Origin: UBA1952 sp965246765
GTDB taxonomy: Bacteria; Bacteroidota; Bacteroidia; Chitinophagales; Chitinophagaceae
DNA length: 64,000 bases
Assembly: GCA_965246765.1 (NCBI GenBank)
Contig: CBDFFJ010000005.1
Location: 1,054,001-1,118,000, forward strand
Direction: 5' to 3'
This document shows positions 60,820 to 64,000 of this stretch, in pieces (positions within the stretch are counted from its first letter, which is position 1; the number at the start of each line of letters is the position of its first letter). The notes under the pieces are model-generated. The model did no database searches, was not told where the DNA came from, and saw only the letters and a list, made by a program, of their open reading frames with translations. The position numbers were made by a program, and so were the translations under genes.

Positions 60820-61104
60820 TCAGAAAGTATTACCATGTACCCTGTTTACTGCTTCCCGCTCTACTTCCATAAACGTGAGCAGCAGTAAACCGATCAAGGC
60901 AATGGCTGCCAGCAATACCAGCAGCCAGGATTTATTTCTCTTGTAAAACTTCCCGATCCGCTGCCGCACTCCCGACCATAGCCCGCTGCGGCTGCTTTGC
61001 TTGCGGCGGTGCCGCCTGCTGCGGCTTCGGCGGCGGTGGCTGCCGCTGCCAGAGCTGCCGCTGCGCGGGTCGCCCGATGATGAAGATAAAGAGTCCGGTT
61101 CCAT
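60820..61104 (-). CDS. Small single-pass membrane protein with a Ser/Arg-rich N-terminus
   Basis: The 94-residue protein has a Ser/Gly/Arg-rich N-terminal half (SSGDPRSGSSGSGSHRRRSR, RRHRRKQSSRSG), a basic amphipathic stretch (VRQRIGKFYKRNKS) and one membrane helix (WLLVLLAAIALIGLLLLTF) near the C-terminus. It resembles short Bacteroidota membrane proteins of unknown role. The N-terminus is probably in the cytoplasm because of its strong positive charge. Confidence 0.7.
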   Translation of the reverse strand: MEPDSLSSSSGDPRSGSSGSGSHRRRSRSRRHRRKQSSRSGLWSGVRQRIGKFYKRNKSWLLVLLAAIALIGLLLLTFMEVEREAVNRVHGNTF

Positions 61105-61166
61105 GGGTCTTCGCGGTAAATATATACGCGGCGAAAGGTCTGAAGTTTTCTAATGCGGTGAAAGCC

Positions 61167-61994
61167 TTAAAGTTGTATGTGTTCCGCGCTCAGAAGCTCG
61201 CCCCAGAAGGCGCTTCCACGCTCTTCAAATGAGCTGGCATCGTCCGTTGTGTAAAAGCGGGTAGTCCTGCTGCGCGAGAGCATGCTTTCAAGGCCGGCGT
61301 GGCGGTGCAGGTAATCAGCCAGGCTTTCAGCTACAATGCTGCCCTGGGAAATAAGGCGGATGCCTTCCGGCAGATGTTCCAGAATCTTTGGCGCCAAAAG
61401 CGGGTAATGCGTGCAGGCTAAGAGCACGGTGTCAATATCCGGCGATTGCGCCAGCAGCTCATTCAGATATTTCTCAACCAGGTAGTCTGCCGCCTCGCTC
61501 TCATGCTCTCCGGCTTCTATCACCGGCACCCACAGCGGACAAGCCTGCTGATACACCCGCACATCCGGAAAGAATTTTTCAATCTCAATAGGATAAGACC
61601 CGCTTTGTACGGTACCCTTTGTGCCCATCACGCCTACATGGCCGGTATGCGAATAGGCGCCAATCACTTCAGCTGTTGGCCGGATAACGCCTAATACGCG
61701 CTCAGCATCGTGCGTGCGCGGCATGTCCTTTTGCTGAATGGTACGGAGCGCCTTTGCGGATGCCGTATTGCAGGCAAGGATAATCAGCGGGCAGCCCCGT
61801 CCGAGCATCCACTGCACGCATTGCCAAGTATAGGCATGAATGCTTTCAAAAGACCGGTTCCCATAGGGTGCGCGGGCATTGTCGCCGAGATACAGGTAGT
61901 CGTAATGCGGCAGCGCGTCGCGGATGGCGCGAAAGACGGTGAGGCCGCCGTAGCCGGAGTCAAAGATGCCAATTGGGTGCTGTTGCGAATTCAA
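61167..61994 (-). CDS. murI: Glutamate racemase
   Basis: MurI supplies D-glutamate for peptidoglycan. The 275-residue protein has IGIFDSGYGGLTVFRAI, YLGDNARAPYGNRS, the first catalytic Cys in LIILACNTASAKAL, the second in TVLLACTHYPLLAPKIL and the following His. The start is uncertain: no ATG is near, and the frame upstream is made by the heptad array. I take the TTG at 61994, which places NSQQHPIGIFDSG at the normal distance; a TTG at 62015 is the alternative. Confidence 0.93.
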   Translation of the reverse strand: MNSQQHPIGIFDSGYGGLTVFRAIRDALPHYDYLYLGDNARAPYGNRSFESIHAYTWQCVQWMLGRGCPLIILACNTASAKALRTIQQKDMPRTHDAERVLGVIRPTAEVIGAYSHTGHVGVMGTKGTVQSGSYPIEIEKFFPDVRVYQQACPLWVPVIEAGEHESEAADYLVEKYLNELLAQSPDIDTVLLACTHYPLLAPKILEHLPEGIRLISQGSIVAESLADYLHRHAGLESMLSRSRTTRFYTTDDASSFEERGSAFWGELLSAEHIQL

Positions 61995-62098
61995 AATGCA
62001 AAATGCAAAAGTCAAAAATGCTGCCGGTAATCCGCTAGTTTCCTCTTCCGTAAGGAAACAAGCTTTTGAATTTTGTATTCAAAATTATTCCTCAGTCA
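61989..62098. repeat. Inverted arrays of degenerate 7-bp words at the murI start
   Basis: The right-hand array on the murI side is ATTCAAA, ATGCAAA, ATGCAAA, AGTCAAA (61989-62016); the distal side has the inverted words TTTGAAT, TTTGTAT then TCAAAAT (62076-62096). Between them is a 50-base non-repetitive centre holding a hairpin (GTTTCC at 62038-62043, GGAAAC at 62054-62059). The array overlaps the candidate TTG starts of murI and the last codons of the upstream gene. Confidence 0.7.
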
Positions 62099-63383
62099 TC
62101 GCCTGCCACTTCCGCGCCAGCGGAATAAACAACGCCACGAGCAGCACCATAAACAGCACAAAATTTCCAAAGCCAATCAGCGGCCAATTGTGGTTGATCC
62201 AGTCGTGGAAGGGTGCCGGCTCATAAGTAGTCACGCCTGTTTTTGCATTATAGAAATCCTTCGGCGCCGTCAGGTGCTCCAGCCACGCGAAGAACAGCGG
62301 TACTACCGACGGCAGGCTCCAGAGCGCCCATAGATAAGAGACGCCGGCATTCCGCTTCGCCAGCTTTTCGCGGATAAGATAGATGGCTGCCGTCAGGAAG
62401 CTCAGCGATAATAGAATCACGATAAGCGTCAGCAAATAGCCTGAATTCATCCTGCCAATGAACGCGCCCAGCACGCCAAAGATCGCTCCCCAAATCCCCG
62501 AGCCGATCAGCGCAATGAACCATGGGCGCACTGCCGTAATGCGGAAGGAGAAAATAGCCAGCGCCAGCCCGAGGCTCCAGTAAAGCAGGAACAGCGCCAT
62601 TCCCGTATCCAACCAGCCCTTCCGCGCCTCATCGGTGGCGTTGATGGCCTCCGTTATCTTCTGGTGTTCAATAAACAGTTCATCCTTCCGGTTGTCGCCC
62701 GGCGCTTCCGGACGGCCATAGAGATATGGCGAAGCGCTGACCTCCCGCCGCACAGGAAAGCCCGGCTCCGCAAAAATCTCCCGCACCTGTGCATCCGCAT
62801 CAAAGCGGTAGCGGGCGCTGTACTTCTTCGCAATGGCGAGGTATTCTTTCAGAATGATGCGCACCGAATCCTGCGCCCCGCCCAGCAGCCAGCGCTTTGC
62901 CACAGAGTCATTGCCGCGCTCGCTGCGGATGCCGGGAAGGTCATATACGTTCACATCATTGTTGCAGTAATGGAGGTAGCTGAAGGTGTCCACTGCCGGA
63001 TTTCGCTGCCGCTCCTGTTCCAAAGAATCTTCTACATGCATCCGGTGCTCATCATCTTCTATGTAAGACTTCCGGTAATTGCAGTCATTGGAGGAGGCAA
63101 ACGCAGCCCGCGAAAACGGAATAAAGTGATGCGCCAGATTCACCACATTCGCCTCGCGTACTAAATCCGTCCCCCGCGTGAGGGCACGCATGTGTGTGTA
63201 TGCGCCGCCCTGATACGCAGGAATGAGCGTCGTCAATCCGAGGCAGGTAACAAACGTGAGCGCTGCCTCTGCCACCAGCCGCCCGCGCTTCAGCGGGTAA
63301 AAGCTCTTAAAGGCATTGTTGCGGAAGTACAGCACCAGCCACAGCACGCCCACAATCATCGCGCTCAGCACGCCCATGCTCAC
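62085..63383 (-). CDS. Polytopic membrane protein, probably an ABC-transporter-linked component; 5' end uncertain
   Basis: The 432-residue frame from the ATG at 63383 holds several membrane segments (SAMIVGVLWLVLYF, AALTFVTCLGLTTLIPAY, LFLLYWSLGLALAIFSF, LIGSGIWGAIFGVLGAFIG, YLLTLIVILLSLSFLTAAIY, FVLFMVLLVALFIPLA) and a large middle loop (about 100-270). Coding sequence clearly continues upstream in frame to 63507: QIVWPAILLLNILFYVAGYA then SISFPESLNYYALRAQGGTV, but meets a TAG with no usable start, right where a dispersed repeat lies (63503-63576). The gene may thus have lost its first codons. It follows an ABC ATPase gene on the same strand. Confidence 0.75.
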   Translation of the reverse strand: MSMGVLSAMIVGVLWLVLYFRNNAFKSFYPLKRGRLVAEAALTFVTCLGLTTLIPAYQGGAYTHMRALTRGTDLVREANVVNLAHHFIPFSRAAFASSNDCNYRKSYIEDDEHRMHVEDSLEQERQRNPAVDTFSYLHYCNNDVNVYDLPGIRSERGNDSVAKRWLLGGAQDSVRIILKEYLAIAKKYSARYRFDADAQVREIFAEPGFPVRREVSASPYLYGRPEAPGDNRKDELFIEHQKITEAINATDEARKGWLDTGMALFLLYWSLGLALAIFSFRITAVRPWFIALIGSGIWGAIFGVLGAFIGRMNSGYLLTLIVILLSLSFLTAAIYLIREKLAKRNAGVSYLWALWSLPSVVPLFFAWLEHLTAPKDFYNAKTGVTTYEPAPFHDWINHNWPLIGFGNFVLFMVLLVALFIPLARKWQAMTEE

Positions 63384-63502
63384 CGTGCCGCCCTGCGCCC
63401 GCAGCGCATAATAGTTGAGCGATTCCGGAAAGGAGATGGACGCATAGCCCGCAACATAGAACAGGATATTCAGCAGCAGGATAGCTGGCCATACAATCTG
63501 CC

Positions 63503-63576
63503 TAATCGGAGTTGTCTATGTGTGCTGTGGAAGCCCGGCGGATTCCTCCTTGCGTCGGAATGACATCCTGATTGGG
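63503..63576 (-). repeat. Dispersed repeat of the TGTCATTCCG-type at a gene boundary
   Basis: On the minus strand the segment reads TGTCATTCCGACGCAAGGAG then GAATCC, followed by a C/G-rich stretch and ACATAGACAACTCCGATTAG. The first part is a relative of the TTGTCATTCTG-AAGAATCT family found around the GIY-YIG element. It stands directly before the preserved codons of the membrane-protein gene. Confidence 0.65.
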
Positions 63577-63625
63577 CTGTGGAATGAACCATTCTTCGGC
63601 ATTAATTCTATGGTGCAGTATTATA

Positions 63626-64000
63626 TCAATTCAGAAAAAAACGTCGCGAAGACGCCGAGATATTCCGCAGGTATTGCAATGGAATGCCCGCATCGGCCAG
63701 CGCGCGCAGCACATCGCCCTCACCTGTACCGCCTGCAAACTGCACGATAAACACGCCGCCATTAAACGAAATCCCCTCCACTTTCAGGCCCCCAAACGCA
63801 GTGGCCAGCGCATCGCGCGTGCACGGGGCTTCCATCTCATACATCAGCGGGGCGCCGGCGGCTACGGCGGCCTCCACGGCCGCAGCATCGGCGGGGGCAC
63901 TGTATTGCGGCTTGCCGTTCTTGAGGAAGATGATGCGGTCGCTTACCTTCTCCACCTCGTAGATGTGCTGCGACGACAGCAGCATCCCGAAGGGCGCCAC
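63626..64000 (-). CDS. ABC transporter ATP-binding protein, C-terminal part (runs off the right edge)
   Basis: About 124 residues are visible. MLLSSQHIYEVEKVSDRIIF is the switch region after Walker B of an ABC-2-type ATPase, with the H-loop His in SSQHIYE; FLKNGKPQYSAPADAAAVEA and the C-terminal ferredoxin-like end ALADAGIPLQYLRNISASSR are typical of these ATPases. The nucleotide-binding core lies beyond the window. It would serve with the downstream membrane protein. Confidence 0.85.
   Translation of the reverse strand: MAPFGMLLSSQHIYEVEKVSDRIIFLKNGKPQYSAPADAAAVEAAVAAGAPLMYEMEAPCTRDALATAFGGLKVEGISFNGGVFIVQFAGGTGEGDVLRALADAGIPLQYLRNISASSRRFFLN

Overview
The window looks like a chromosome segment of a Bacteroidota bacterium, probably of the Chitinophagaceae. 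The evidence is the surface proteins ending in type IX secretion (T9SS) sorting domains, the separate homocysteine-methyltransferase half of MetH, the acpP-fabF-rnc gene order, a phenylacetyl-CoA epoxidase operon, DUF2795 and DUF6261-like proteins, Bacteroidota-type promoters (TTG, about 20 bases, TAnnTTTG) and frequent GTG starts without a strong Shine-Dalgarno. Base composition is moderately GC-rich. Most of the window is housekeeping. No rRNA, tRNA or CRISPR array was seen.

Layout. 1-4.3 kb: the start of a secreted beta-helix-like protein, mnmE, an outer-membrane barrel, a gamma-carbonic-anhydrase-like hexapeptide protein and a frameshifted helix-turn-helix gene. 4.8-14 kb: cyanophycinase, lptB, uvrB, a TonB-receptor-like barrel and cyanophycin synthetase. 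14.4-25.7 kb: two giant tandem PKD-repeat proteins and a third T9SS cargo protein. 25.8-35.4 kb: metH (N-terminal half), lpxB, a Kbl-type acyltransferase, truB, lolD-like ABC ATPase, thioesterase, acpP, a heavily frameshifted fabF, an MntA-HepT module and rnc. 35.7-42.6 kb: a paa operon (paaA, B, C, D) that also holds a YefM-YoeB toxin-antitoxin pair, a polyvalent-type protein kinase and two glycosyltransferases. 42.7-49 kb: lipoprotein, esterase, mutL, a DUF6261-like protein, YitT and an HD protein. 49-52.4 kb: a methyltransferase/FAD-oxidoreductase pair and a lipid kinase. 52.5-64 kb: a UvrD helicase-nuclease, a GIY-YIG mini-element, an M28 peptidase, pyrG, murI and an ABC-transporter pair cut by the window edge.

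The most unusual material lies between genes. (1) A 512-bp unit at 56260-56771 has near-perfect 39-bp terminal inverted repeats around a lone GIY-YIG nuclease reading frame. Solitary and paired relatives of the repeat occur elsewhere in the window, which resembles a REP/RAYT relationship but with a GIY-YIG enzyme. (2) Three intergenic regions (4358-4588, 14143-14352, 35364-35636) are built from degenerate dyad-bearing units in exact 21-bp phase, each with a different sequence; two of them lie upstream of the two cyanophycin genes. (3) Three further spacers (30941-31057, 32550-32690, 61989-62098) carry inverted pairs of degenerate 7- or 8-bp tandem words that run up to the GTG or TTG starts of lolD, fabF and murI.

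Caution: seven single-base indels cluster in fabF-mntA (32867-34211) and one lies in the helix-turn-helix gene. They could be assembly errors or true decay, and the sequence alone cannot decide.
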